57,523 nucleotides of DNA, taken from Oscillospiraceae bacterium (GTDB lineage Bacteria; Bacillota; Clostridia; TANB77; CAG-508). Below the pieces are notes generated by a model. The model was not told where the DNA came from, ran no database searches, and saw only the letters and a program-made list of their open reading frames with translations. The stretch covers positions 1-57,523 of the forward strand of contig WQVL01000007.1 in the NCBI GenBank assembly GCA_009785865.1, given 5' to 3'. How positions within the stretch are numbered: the first letter of the stretch is position 1; each line of letters opens with the position of its first letter. The position numbers were made by a program, and so were the translations under genes. Of this stretch, positions 12,526 through 23,396 are shown piece by piece.

Positions 12526-14820
12526 GTGATGGGTATGAGTACGTTTCATCTTATAGCGATGGTGTGTGTAGCAATTTGTATAGGACTAATATATTTAATA
12601 GACAAGGAGAATAAAAGCAAAGCAGAAAAAGGCATGCAAAGGGCAGCAGGAGTAATAGCAGTGGTGATGTTACTAACTGTAAACTTACCAGTGTTAGCAG
12701 GAATATATGAGGAAATATCGAACAGCAATGATGAAAGTAACAGTGCTCAATATTATGATGAAGAAAAGTTATATATAGACGAAATCGAAGAGGGATTAAC
12801 TAAAGATGAGGATGTCTATGAAGCAGAAGGAAAAGAATTATATATATATGAGTCCGAATATGAGTTAGAAGAAAACGTAGCTGACGAAGAAATAAACCAA
12901 GAGGAAAAGCTTGAAGCAGGAGAGATAGGAATAATGCCGTTAGCTGCACCGACTATCTATACGTTAACAATAGTGAAAGTAGATGAAACTAGAGAGCCGA
13001 TTACACATGATAGTGCAGACTTTGAAATAAATATTCATTCACCAAGTTTTGGACAATGGTATTGGGAACAAACTTGGATGGGTTGGACGGGAATGAAAAC
13101 TACATCAATGGGACTGGGAGGAGGTTGCTTCACATTTAGTGTTAGCCCAACTCTTTCAAATCCATTCGATTGGAATCATGATCAAGAAATTATACTACAA
13201 ATTAGCGAAGTAAGGGCTCCTAGTGGATTTACAAAGTTAAATGACACTTTTTATATAAGAATGCAGAGAACTCTTGGAGTAGGTGTTGAAGTTGAACTAG
13301 GAAGAGCATTTGGTTCAATATTTATTCCTCAAATCATACAAGGAGTAACCATGACAGTTGACCCTTATGCACATTGGGCATCAGAGATAAACATAAAAAT
13401 AGAAGTAATGAATGAACCAATAATAGAAGACAGTTTTGATCTTAATATCAGGAAAACAGATGAGTCAGGAAACCTTATAACAAACAACAGTACAGAGTTT
13501 AATATAACAAAGTTAATAATGGAAAACTTGAATTTTGTTGAAACTGCAATGGGTACCCATGAGACTACATCAGAAGGAACAATAAGGATAAACGATATAG
13601 AAGTAACAGATGAAGGGGAAGTCCTATTTAGAATAGAAGAAACAAGAGCTCCAAATGGGTATGAAAAAATAGCAGAAGCTTTTTATATAAGAGCAACAAT
13701 AGTACAAGATGGAAGAAGACTTGTTGTAGATGAGATTGAGATAGGAAGAAAAGAAAATGGTATATTTATACCAGACAACAGCATAGCAGGAGTAACGACA
13801 TCAATAGTAGAATGCGAAGAAAATGTGCACTGTAAATATATGTGCGCGTGTTTCGGAGTGATAGTTTGTATTAATTGCTGGTCAAATTCATGTGTGTGTA
13901 CTGCGGAATTTTACATGTGTTTAGGGTGTTGGAATGAAGTTCATTTATGTACATGTTGCAACTATGTATGTGAGTGTATGGGGCAAGTAATACAAGTGGA
14001 TGTATCAAATAAGTTAGAGCAAGAAATACTATTTAACTTAGCGCTTCGAACATTTGTCTCAAGAGTAGAAACGAATGGAACAGGAGTTAATCTAAATAGA
14101 GCACCGAGTGTTACAATGCCAAATGTGTTTGCAGGGGAATTAATATATACATTTCCAGTAGAGAAGTCAGAAAATCCAGTACAGATGAACAATGGGAGTA
14201 TAATGATTCAGACAATAAGAATATTTAATGAAGGAACAATAGCAGGGTATGTAAATGAGATAATAAATGATATCCCAGCAGGATTAGAATTCTTACCAAT
14301 GCACAGTACAAATCTAAACTATGAATGGGTAATGATAGATAATAGTGGGCAAGTAACTGCAGACGTATCAGAAGCAGTAGAGATAAGAACAAGATATTTA
14401 GAAAACAATCAAATAGATGCATTCGATCCAGACTTAGGAATAGAGCTAGGAAATCCAGATTATAGAGATATTCAAGTAGCATTTAGAGTAACATATGAAG
14501 GAGGGACAGGAAGAATCATAGTGAGTAGATCTGAAATATACGACGCAGAAGCATTTGGAGGAGGAACAGTAGGATATATCAACTTACTAGATGAAGAGAA
14601 TGATACAGAGTATATGTATGTAGTACGTACTGGCAGTGGAAATAACAATGAAGATGATGGAGAAGTAAAAGGGGAGTATCGTCCAGAAGAAGAGAAGAAC
14701 AGTCAAGGAAAAGGGAATGCAATAAGCACAAATGACCCAATTAGCAGTACTAGATATATAGTATTAATAGTTATAGCAATGATAAGTTTGATGGTACTAT
14801 TAAGAGAAAAGAAAAAATAA
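12526..14820 (+). CDS. surface protein with SpaA/prealbumin-like repeats, cysteine-rich segment, DUF11-like domain and C-terminal TM
   Basis: ISEVRAPSGF / IEETRAPNGYEKIAEAFYIRA repeats; FNLALRTFVSRVETNG...IRIFNEGTIAGYVNEI; C-terminal hydrophobic segment + REKKK. Confidence 0.85.
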   Translation: MMGMSTFHLIAMVCVAICIGLIYLIDKENKSKAEKGMQRAAGVIAVVMLLTVNLPVLAGIYEEISNSNDESNSAQYYDEEKLYIDEIEEGLTKDEDVYEAEGKELYIYESEYELEENVADEEINQEEKLEAGEIGIMPLAAPTIYTLTIVKVDETREPITHDSADFEINIHSPSFGQWYWEQTWMGWTGMKTTSMGLGGGCFTFSVSPTLSNPFDWNHDQEIILQISEVRAPSGFTKLNDTFYIRMQRTLGVGVEVELGRAFGSIFIPQIIQGVTMTVDPYAHWASEINIKIEVMNEPIIEDSFDLNIRKTDESGNLITNNSTEFNITKLIMENLNFVETAMGTHETTSEGTIRINDIEVTDEGEVLFRIEETRAPNGYEKIAEAFYIRATIVQDGRRLVVDEIEIGRKENGIFIPDNSIAGVTTSIVECEENVHCKYMCACFGVIVCINCWSNSCVCTAEFYMCLGCWNEVHLCTCCNYVCECMGQVIQVDVSNKLEQEILFNLALRTFVSRVETNGTGVNLNRAPSVTMPNVFAGELIYTFPVEKSENPVQMNNGSIMIQTIRIFNEGTIAGYVNEIINDIPAGLEFLPMHSTNLNYEWVMIDNSGQVTADVSEAVEIRTRYLENNQIDAFDPDLGIELGNPDYRDIQVAFRVTYEGGTGRIIVSRSEIYDAEAFGGGTVGYINLLDEENDTEYMYVVRTGSGNNNEDDGEVKGEYRPEEEKNSQGKGNAISTNDPISSTRYIVLIVIAMISLMVLLREKKK

Positions 14821-14830
14821 ATTATAAAAT

Positions 14831-14860
14831 AAAAAGCTGTCTTTTGACAGCTTTTATTTT
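14831..14860 (+). terminator. Rho-independent terminator
   Basis: aaaaagctgtcttttgacagctttttatt. Confidence 0.8.
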
Positions 14861-16333
14861 ATATATAATCTATTATTCATAAAATTAGGTTCAGATGTGA
14901 TGTGAATTTTAAGATGTCTATACATGCTCTCATCTCCATTAGTAAAGATATATGTAGAATGAGCTTGTGCATTTTTTAAATCTTGCAATTTCGAAAGTGC
15001 CAACTTTGCTGTTTCATCTGTTGCTGCACAGACACTAAGGGCGAGCAATACATCGCTAGTGTTTAACAATACATCTTTTTCATTCAGCAATGTTCTCTTG
15101 AAGCTTTGTATAGGTCTTAGTATTTTACCTGCTATGAGTAGAGTAGAGTCTTCTATGCCTGCGATATGTTTAATAGCATTTAACACTACGCTTGCTCCGT
15201 GCAGTCATAATATCTGTATTTCGACCTGTGATTATTTCTCCAGTATGTAATCTTATACTAGCTGCTGGACAAGAGTTTGTTTTGCTTTTTGTTAGAGCTG
15301 CTTCAACGGGTATTCTATCCAATGGAGTGATAGCCAAATCGTTCATTAGCATTTGTAGTATTTTTACAACTTCTTCTGACATAATTCCTTTTTTGTTATC
15401 TGAAAGAGCTTTGTAGTATCTTCTAAGTACTTCTTGTTTAGCAGCTTCAGACACAATGCTATCATCTTCTATACAGAAGCCAACCATATTTACTCCCATA
15501 TCAGTAGGAGATTTATATATATCATTTCCTGTAATTTTTCTTAATATGTCTCTAAGGATAGGAAATGATTCAATATCTCTATTGTAGCTTACCGAAGATA
15601 CATTATATGCTTCCATATGATATGGATCAATCATATTTACATCAGCTAAATCTGCAGTAGCAGCTTCATAAGCAACGTTTACAGGATGTTTTAGAGGGAG
15701 ATTCCAAACAGGGAATGTTTCAAATTTAGCATATCCTGAAATGATACCTCTTTTGTAGTCATGATATACTTGGCTCATGCATGTTGCAAGTTTACCACTA
15801 CCTGCTCCAGGAGCAGTTAATACTACCAACGGTTTAGTAGTTTCGACATATTCATTTGCACCATAACCTAAGTCACTAATTAATAAGTCTATATCTGTTC
15901 CATAGTCTTTTATATATGAATGCATATATACTTTAATTCCTGCATTTTCTAAAACTTTTTTGAAAATAATAGCTTCAGGTTCTTTATTGTATTTTGTTAT
16001 TACAACACTATTTATATTTAATTCTAAGCCTCTAAACTCATCAATAAGCCTTAGAATATCTTTACTATATGTTATTCCATGATCAGCTCGAATTTTATTC
16101 TTCTCGATGTCATTTGTGCTAATACAGATAATAATTTCAGATTGGTCTTTTAATGTTTGCAATAATTGTATTTTAGAGTCGTATCTGAAACCAGGCAGAA
16201 CTCTTTCTGCATGATAATCATCAAATAATTTACCACCAAATTCAAGATATAATTTATTACCGAACTTATCAATTCTTTCTAATATCTTTTCACTTTGTAA
16301 TTCTAGATATTTTGCAGTATTAAATCCTTCCAT
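14854..16333 (-). CDS. DUF1846 family protein, continuous only with CGGA (15196-15199, minus) read as Gly
   Basis: ORFs 15170-16333 and 14854-15186 fuse to ...GRNTDIMTA-G-ASVVLNAIKHIAGIEDS... Confidence 0.85.
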
Positions 16334-16756
16334 CGGCTTCTTCCTTTCATGAATATATTTGCAGAGGACATAAGTGAAACGGCCTAAAATTCAGGACGTG
16401 AAGCCTCTACGAAACAAAAATAGATTTAAAACAAACCGCGAAAAGGGGTTTTTTTTAAATCTATAATTTAGCGTGGTCTTTAACACGTAATATATTACCA
16501 TTATTCGATATTTTTTGCAAGTAAATTTGCAAGTAAATTTTTTGTAAAAAAATGGCAGAGACGAGTTCGAAAGAATTTGTTGACTTATGGCCCTCAGTGA
16601 TGTATAATAATTAATGCACTAGAGATTATTACATAATATTTAGAGTGTAGAAGAATAGAAATGGATTAGTGAATTATAGAAAAAGAGAAAAATAAAGTTG
16701 GATAAACATTCTACTAAATAGAATTTACATACTCTTATATTATTCACAGTTTGTTC

Positions 16757-16800
16757 TTTTCTTAGCCGTAGCATCTTTGGTGCATACGGATAAGTTATGC
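16757..16800 (+). repeat. 44-nt hairpin family, copy B (upstream of rpsU)
   Basis: TTTTCTTAGCCGTAGCATCTTTGGTGCATACGGATAAGTTATGC. Confidence 0.75.
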
Positions 16801-16850
16801 AGAGCTAACCCTTGCCGTGCCTGGCAAGTTTGGGGGGAGGGATATCAAAA

Positions 16851-17021
16851 ATGTCAGAAGTTAAAGTTAATAATGGAAATATAGAAGACGCATTAAAAAG
16901 ATTTAAAAGACAATGTGTAAGAAATGGAGTACTACAAGAAGTTAGAAAAAGAGAACACTATGAAAAGCCTTCAGTAAAAAGAAAGAAGAAATCAGAGGCA
17001 GCGAGAAAGAGAAAATTCTAA
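16851..17021 (+). CDS. rpsU: 30S ribosomal protein S21
   Basis: [56 protein letters not shown]. Confidence 0.95.
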   Translation: MSEVKVNNGNIEDALKRFKRQCVRNGVLQEVRKREHYEKPSVKRKKKSEAARKRKF

Positions 17022-17224
17022 TATAATTGTTTAAAACCTTTATATTTTAAATAAAGAAAATATATAAAAGAATGGAAGTGGATGAGGAAAATCTACTTCT
17101 ATTTTTCTGCGTATAAAAGTAAAAGTATGATGGAGATAAATAATATTTAATTATTGTAATGCATAAATGGTTAAGCTATACTGTATAATATGTATAGTGC
17201 AGAATAGGAAACGGAGGATCATAT

Positions 17225-18601
17225 ATGTCATACAAAACAGAGGAAATCAAACAAGGAATAAAATTACACACCATAGCAACAAACAAATTTAAAACAAATC
17301 TATTAGCAGTTATTATAACAATGCCGTTATCAAGGGAGACAATAACATTAAATACACTTTTGCCAGCGGTTTTAAAGCGAGGAACTGTTACTTTAGATAC
17401 TCAAGAAAAAATAAATGCCGAACTGGAGAATATGTATGGAAGCACATTTGATTGTGGGATAGATAAAATAGGAGATAATCATGTTATAAAATTCTATTTA
17501 GAATCATTAAATGATAACTTTATTCCCAAGAAGGGTGATTCTTTATCAGGGCTAAAGCAGTCTATAAACCTAATTCTAGATATTATCTTTAATCCACTTG
17601 TGGAAAACAATAGATTCAAAGAAGAATATGTTAATTCAGAAAAGAACAATATTAAAACATTAATAGAATCAAGAATAGATAATAAAGACTCATATGCATT
17701 AAGTAGATGTACAGAAGAGATGTATGAAGGGCAACCTTATGGGTTATACAAATATGGATACAGTGAAGACCTAAATGCGATTACAGCTGAAAGTCTATAT
17801 TTGTACTATATGCAACTAAAAGAAAGCAGCAAAATTGATATATTTGTATCAGGAGATATAAATCGTGAAGAAGTGCGTGACCTTGTGATAGGGAGCGAAA
17901 ATATTTTAAAGCTAAAAGGAAGAACTCACAAAGCAAAGATAAATAATGAACAGACAGAAGGGAAAGAAGTACTTTTTGGTGGAAGTACAAATGAACCTAA
18001 GGTTATAAGCGGAGAAAAAGTCCATGAAGACTCCTCAGAGATTGTTGCTGATTCTGAACACAAGAAGAAAGTTCGAGTAATAGAAGAAAAAATGGACGTT
18101 GGGCAAGGGAAGCTAGTTATGGGATTAGATGTAGGGCTGAATGAAAAAGATGCTAAATTCCCTATAGCAGTATACAATGTTATTTTAGGAGAAAGCGCTA
18201 CATCTAAGTTGTTTCAAAATGTTAGGGAGAAAGCAAGTTTAGCATATACGATAAGGTCAAATTACGTAAGGCAAAAAAGCAATATATATATTAGATCAGG
18301 AATAGAAATAGACAAGTATGAAAAAGCGTTAGAGATTATAGAAGAGCAGCTAAACGATGTGAAAGAAGGACAATTTACAGATGAAGAGCTGCAGACTGCT
18401 AAAAAATACATTGAGTCTGGAATAAAATCAGTAATAGATGAGCAAGATTCGGAAATAACATACTATATAGGGCAAGAATTATCAGGAGGATTAACTACAT
18501 TTGAAGAATATATTGAAAAAATAAAGGCAGTTACAAAAGACGATATACTAAGAGTGGCAGGAAGTATAAATATTAATACAATATATTTTTTGAGGAACTA
18601 A
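17225..18601 (+). CDS. M16 family peptidase-like protein
   Basis: M16-type fold sequence (LLPAVLKRGTVTLDTQEKINAELENMYGSTFD; REKASLAYTIRS). Confidence 0.85.
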   Translation: MSYKTEEIKQGIKLHTIATNKFKTNLLAVIITMPLSRETITLNTLLPAVLKRGTVTLDTQEKINAELENMYGSTFDCGIDKIGDNHVIKFYLESLNDNFIPKKGDSLSGLKQSINLILDIIFNPLVENNRFKEEYVNSEKNNIKTLIESRIDNKDSYALSRCTEEMYEGQPYGLYKYGYSEDLNAITAESLYLYYMQLKESSKIDIFVSGDINREEVRDLVIGSENILKLKGRTHKAKINNEQTEGKEVLFGGSTNEPKVISGEKVHEDSSEIVADSEHKKKVRVIEEKMDVGQGKLVMGLDVGLNEKDAKFPIAVYNVILGESATSKLFQNVREKASLAYTIRSNYVRQKSNIYIRSGIEIDKYEKALEIIEEQLNDVKEGQFTDEELQTAKKYIESGIKSVIDEQDSEITYYIGQELSGGLTTFEEYIEKIKAVTKDDILRVAGSININTIYFLRN

Positions 18602-18611
18602 GGAGGACGAA

Positions 18612-19914
18612 GTGCAAATAATTGAAAACACTAAAATCAAAGAGAAAATATATATAGAGAAGTTAGAAAATGGGATGCTAGTAATGGTAGTGCCTAAAAA
18701 GAACATACAAAAAAAATATGTAATGTGGGCTACAGAATACGGATCTATAGATAATAGATTTATTCAGCCAGGAGAAAGTGAAGAAATTGAAGTGCCGGAT
18801 GGAATAGCTCACTTTTTAGAACATAAGTTGTTTGAACAAGAAAATGGAACAAATAGTTTAGATACTTTAACACGGATTGGGTGCAAGCGCAAATGCATAT
18901 ACATCTAATAATCATACAGCATATCTATTTGAGTCTACGGATAACTTCTATCCGTCTTTAGATGAATTAATGGATTATGTGCAAAGTCCATTCTTTACAG
19001 ATGAAAATGTGGAAAAGGAAAAAGGCATTATTGAACAAGAGATAATGATGTATGATGATTATCCGGAGTGGAAAGTATATATGAATGCGATAGAGTGCAT
19101 GTATAAAAATCATCCAGTAAAAGTAGATATAGCAGGAACAGCAGAGTCTATTTCTAAGATAGATAAAGATATTTTATACAAATGTTATGACACATTCTAT
19201 AATCCATCAAATATGGTAATGTGTTTCTCTGGAGACTTCGAGCCAGAAGAGATAATTGGAGAAGTGAAAGAAAGATTAAAAAATACGAGAGGGAACACGC
19301 CGACAGAAATTAAAAGAATTTATCTTGAAGAACCGCTAGAAGTAACTGAAAACAAGAAGGAAATTGTGATGGAAGTAAGTATCCCGATGTTTGTGATAGG
19401 AATAAAAGATAATATAGGGTGCCCTGGAGAATGTCAGACAGAAACGCAAAGAGTTAAAAAGCATATAGCAGTGGAGATATTATTAAACATATTAATTGGG
19501 AAAAGTTCAAAATTATATAAAAAATTATATGAATCAGAGCTAGTATTGTCAGAATTAGGATTAGACTATGATTTTGCAAAAAGTTATGCCCATGTTATCA
19601 TTACGGGACAATCAAAAGAACCCAAAAGACTACTAGAGGAGCTGAAAGAAGAGATAAAAACATTGAAGCGAAATGGGATAAATGCAGAGGAGTTCAACCG
19701 TATAAAAAACATGATATATGGTAATTATGCGAAAGAATATAATAATGTATCAGATATTTGTAGAATGTTTGTATCAGATTACTTTAAGGGAGTAAACAGT
19801 TTTGATTATATAGAAGAGTGTGATAAAGTACAAATAGCAGATGTAGAAGAAGTTTTAAAAGAAGTGTTTGATGAAGAGAAGATGGTTATCTCCATAGTGA
19901 AGGGTAAGAATTAA
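18612..19914 (+). CDS. M16 family zinc metalloprotease, continuous only with CGGA 18873-18876 read as Gly
   Basis: HFLEHKLFEQ (HxxEH) ... SLDTLT-G-LGASANAYTSNNHTAYLFEST. Confidence 0.9.
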
Positions 19915-19952
19915 TCTAAAAAACGTATATTGATTTATAGGGGGTGTGAAGA

Positions 19953-20760
19953 ATGTCAGAAGTAGGTTTTCCTGGACTAGAGATAAGCCTAAGTTTATCG
20001 AGGACAGCATTCCGAATAGGGAATTTAGGTGTACATTGGTATGCAATTTTAATAGTAGTTGCAATTATAATAGGTATGTCTATATATAAGAAAAATGACG
20101 GCCTGTATGGAATAAAGTTTGATGATATTTTTGATTTAAGTTTATATGCACTTCCCATTGGTATAATATCTACAAGAATTTATTATATACTTTTTAATCT
20201 AGACAGATATTTAGCAGATCCAATACAAATGTTTAATATGCGCTCTCGGAGGACTAGCTATTTTTGGAGGTATTATAGGAGGATTCATCACATGTTATGT
20301 ATTTTGTAAAAAAAGAAAAATTAACATATTAGATTTGACAGACTATTTAGCTCCTACATTAGCACTTGGACAAGCTATTCGGCAGAATAGGTAACTTTAT
20401 AAATGTAGAAGCATATGGTTCAGAAACAGGTGTGCCGTGGAGAATGAGACTATATGAAGGAACACGGGTATAGAGATGTACATCCTACTTTTCTCTATGA
20501 AATGCTGGTTCTAATAGGAATATTTATATTTCTAACGATCAAAAAAGATAATAGGAAGTTTAGAGGCGAATTTACATACATATACTTAATGATTTATGGG
20601 CTTCGGCAGAGCAATAATAGAGGGATTAAGAGTGGATAGCCTTATGCTTGGACCAGTTAGAATATCTCAGATTGTATCAGGTGTATTGTTTGTAATCTTT
20701 TTTATCCTATATATTAAAAATGTTTCTAGAAAAAGAAAAAAAGAAAAGAAATCTGAATAA
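19953..20760 (+). CDS. lgt: prolipoprotein diacylglyceryl transferase, four CGGN sites
   Basis: Fused: ...MRS-G-GLAIFGGIIGG...LGQAI-G-RIGNFINVEAYG...EGT-G-YRDVHPTFLYEM...YGL-G-RAIIEGLRVDSL... Confidence 0.93.
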
Positions 20761-20866
20761 TAGCCTGTGTCAAAATTAGGCTGAATTTAGCAGAAACAAA
20801 CAAAATATACAGGAAAAAGCAAACAGTTGATAGAAAATATAGAAAAAAGGCGTACGAAAGTACTTA

Positions 20867-20893
20867 AAAAACAGCACTTTTTGCTGTTTTTTT
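20867..20893 (+). terminator. Rho-independent terminator
   Basis: aaaacagcactttttgctgttttttt. Confidence 0.75.
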
Positions 20894-21033
20894 ATTGACC
20901 TTAATGTAAGAATATGGTATTTATAATATATACAAAAGAAAAGTCTTAAAATTAGCGTAGAAAAACTCCGAAGATGACGCAAATCTTGTTACTAGATCAA
21001 GTTAAGGAGAAATATCACGCAATAGGGAGAGTG

Positions 21034-21195
21034 ATGTCTGTGATTGATAAAAAAATTCTTAAATTAAGAGAAAAATTAAATAGTAGTATAAAAAATGGAG
21101 CAAGTTATGATGTAATATATAAAATAAGTGTTGATTTAGATGAAGCTATAGCTGAGTATTATAATTGCGCCACAAATGCTAAGCATTTTTCTTAA
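21034..21195 (+). CDS. Spo0E-like aspartyl-phosphate phosphatase family protein
   Basis: LREKLNSSIKNGASYDVIYKISVDLDEAIAEYY matches the short two-helix Spo0E-like pattern. Confidence 0.6.
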   Translation: MSVIDKKILKLREKLNSSIKNGASYDVIYKISVDLDEAIAEYYNCATNAKHFS

Positions 21196-21204
21196 GTACA
21201 GCAT

Positions 21205-21247
21205 TTTTCTTATCTCTAGCATCTATGGTGTGTAGAGTAAGTTGTAG
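21205..21247 (+). repeat. 44-nt hairpin family, copy C
   Basis: TTTTCTTATCTCTAGCATCTATGGTGTGTAGAGTAAGTTGTAG. Confidence 0.7.
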
Positions 21248-21506
21248 TATAGAAACAAGCCGTGCAGTAGCTGTGTGTGAAATGCAGGGAAGTATTGAGC
21301 TTTGCTTATAATCGTAAAGAATCACTATCTATATTAATAGAGGGTGATTTTTTTATTGCTGTGATATTACAGAAACATGACATTTGGAATATTTGTTTAC
21401 AAAATAATTGTTGTTATGCTAAAATAATATAAGGAAAGTGGATAATTATGTAACCATTAGTTGAAAACAGAAGAGATATGTGCTATAATAGTATATATGT
21501 GTACTA

Positions 21507-21550
21507 TTTTCTTAGTTCTGGCATCTATGATGCATAGAAACAAGTTATAT
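21507..21550 (+). repeat. 44-nt hairpin family, copy D
   Basis: TTTTCTTAGTTCTGGCATCTATGATGCATAGAAACAAGTTATAT. Confidence 0.75.
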
Positions 21551-21583
21551 TTTAGTATTTGGCAGTAGTTGGGAGGAGTGAGT

Positions 21584-21946
21584 ATGAAAATAGGTAAAAA
21601 AATATTTTTAATACTTGTACTAATGATTGCTGTTTCGATGGTTACTACTTTGCTAGTTTCTAATGCTGTAGGACAAGTAGATCCGAATGATTATGAACCA
21701 AATGCTGTACAGGCGGATCCGGTTACAATGGCTATAGCTGGTGGAGTTATCGGAATCATACGAGTGGTTGGAATAGTAATATCAGTAGCGTGGCTTATAA
21801 TCATAGGTATTAAGTACATGTGGGGAAGCTTAGAAGAAAAAGCGGAATATAAAAGGACATTGGTTCCGTGGTTAATAGGATCATTATTCATATTTGGCGC
21901 GGTAGTAGTAGTACAGATTCTATATGAATTTGCACAAGAAATCTAA
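21584..21946 (+). CDS. VirB2/TrbC-like pilin protein
   Basis: signal + two TMs, GIKYMWGSLEEKAEYKRTLVPWLIGSLFIFGA. Confidence 0.75.
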   Translation: MKIGKKIFLILVLMIAVSMVTTLLVSNAVGQVDPNDYEPNAVQADPVTMAIAGGVIGIIRVVGIVISVAWLIIIGIKYMWGSLEEKAEYKRTLVPWLIGSLFIFGAVVVVQILYEFAQEI

Positions 21947-21973
21947 CAATTAATATAAATGGAGGTGTTGATT

Positions 21974-22381
21974 ATGAGAAAAGTTTTTGGAATAATACTT
22001 ATTTTCATATTAATACTTGCTATTTATCCAAAAGAATCATATGCATTAAGAAATATAATGGAACAGGGAGACAGTTTTCTAAATGATGCTCAGACTAGAT
22101 ACGAAGAAGAACGAGCAGCTGGAGAAAACCCTATAGGAATAGAACGAGATGGATTGGTAGAAGTTACTCAAACCTTATATAATATATTTTTTACAATAGG
22201 ATTATTTATAGCAATAGGTGTAGCAACTGTATTAGGGATTCAGTTTGTAATAGGAAGTGCAGAAGAAAAAGCGAAGATAAAAGAAAGTTTAATTCCTTTT
22301 GTGATAGGATGTATAGTTGTTTTCGGATCTTTTGGAATTTGGCGAATATTTATAGAAGTTGGAAATAGCTTAATGCAATAA
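21974..22381 (+). CDS. VirB2/TrbC-like pilin protein
   Basis: IGVATVLGIQFVIGSAEEKAKIKESLIPFVIGCIVVFGSFGIW. Confidence 0.75.
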   Translation: MRKVFGIILIFILILAIYPKESYALRNIMEQGDSFLNDAQTRYEEERAAGENPIGIERDGLVEVTQTLYNIFFTIGLFIAIGVATVLGIQFVIGSAEEKAKIKESLIPFVIGCIVVFGSFGIWRIFIEVGNSLMQ

Positions 22382-22530
22382 AATAGTTTTTAATATTATC
22401 TCAAGTGAGAAGATGAGATATCAAAATATAAGCGCAGAAATGCTTCGAGGAGTACTCAAAGCTTGTTACTGAAGAGAAGTCAAGAAGTGTTCGCGTAATA
22501 AACCAAAATATTTTAGAAAGGGGATATATT

Positions 22531-22917
22531 ATGAAAAAATATGTAAAAGTAGTTTCGGTAGTATTGATGCTAATGTTAATGATGGCAGTAGTAGCTACAC
22601 CAGTTCTTGCAAACAATGCAACGACTCCTGATGTGAGTGGTTTAACTCCTGGAGGAATGACAGAGCATATAGACACAGACGGTGCAGGTGGAATAGCAGT
22701 AATTGGTGGAGGGATAATAGGAATACTACAAGTAGTTGGTATTGTATTATCTGTAATTGTACTAATAATTTTAGGTATTAAATACATGATGGGAAGTGCA
22801 GAAGAAAAAGCGGAATACAAGAAAACACTTGTGCCATACATAATAGGTGCTGTTCTAATATTTGCAGCAGCAGCTCTTGCACAAATAGTATTCGAATTTG
22901 TAACTGGGTTAACTTAG
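22531..22917 (+). CDS. VirB2/TrbC-like pilin protein (tandem copy 1)
   Basis: signal peptide; VLIILGIKYMMGSAEEKAEYKKTLVPYIIGAVLIFAA. Confidence 0.8.
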   Translation: MKKYVKVVSVVLMLMLMMAVVATPVLANNATTPDVSGLTPGGMTEHIDTDGAGGIAVIGGGIIGILQVVGIVLSVIVLIILGIKYMMGSAEEKAEYKKTLVPYIIGAVLIFAAAALAQIVFEFVTGLT

Positions 22918-23006
22918 ATAGGTGTATCCTAATATTTGCAGCGACATCGCTGAATACAGGTATTATACGAAATTTAAATAAAAATATTTTAGAAAGGAGA
23001 TATATT

Positions 23007-23396
23007 ATGAAGAAATATGTAAAAGTAGTTTCAGTAGTATTAATGCTAATGTTAATGATGGCAGTAGTAGCTACACCAGTTCTTGCAAATAATGCAAATG
23101 TAGTTTTAGGAAATGACTTTAGTCCTGGAGATATGACAAATCATATAGACCAGTCAGGTGCAGGTGGAATAGCAGTAATTGGTGGAGGAATAATAGGAAT
23201 ACTACAAGTAGTTGGTATTGTATTATCTGTAATTGTACTAATAATTTTAGGTATTAAATACATGATGGGAAGTGCAGAAGAAAAAGCAGAATACAAGAAA
23301 ACACTTATACCATATATCATAGGTGCTGTTCTAATATTTGCAGCAGCAGCTCTTGCACAAGTAGTATACGATTTCGTAATTGGTCTACAACCGTAA
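23007..23396 (+). CDS. VirB2/TrbC-like pilin protein (tandem copy 2)
   Basis: nearly identical to 22531-22917 except residues after the signal peptide. Confidence 0.8.
   Translation: MKKYVKVVSVVLMLMLMMAVVATPVLANNANVVLGNDFSPGDMTNHIDQSGAGGIAVIGGGIIGILQVVGIVLSVIVLIILGIKYMMGSAEEKAEYKKTLIPYIIGAVLIFAAAALAQVVYDFVIGLQP

Noticed and set aside
16501-16850. Known riboswitch upstream of rpsU
   Set aside because: I could not match this leader to a known riboswitch consensus; reported only as the 44-nt hairpin family.
21200-21560. CRISPR array from the repeated hairpin motifs
   Set aside because: Copies are dispersed, irregularly spaced and variable in the stem; no direct-repeat/spacer periodicity.
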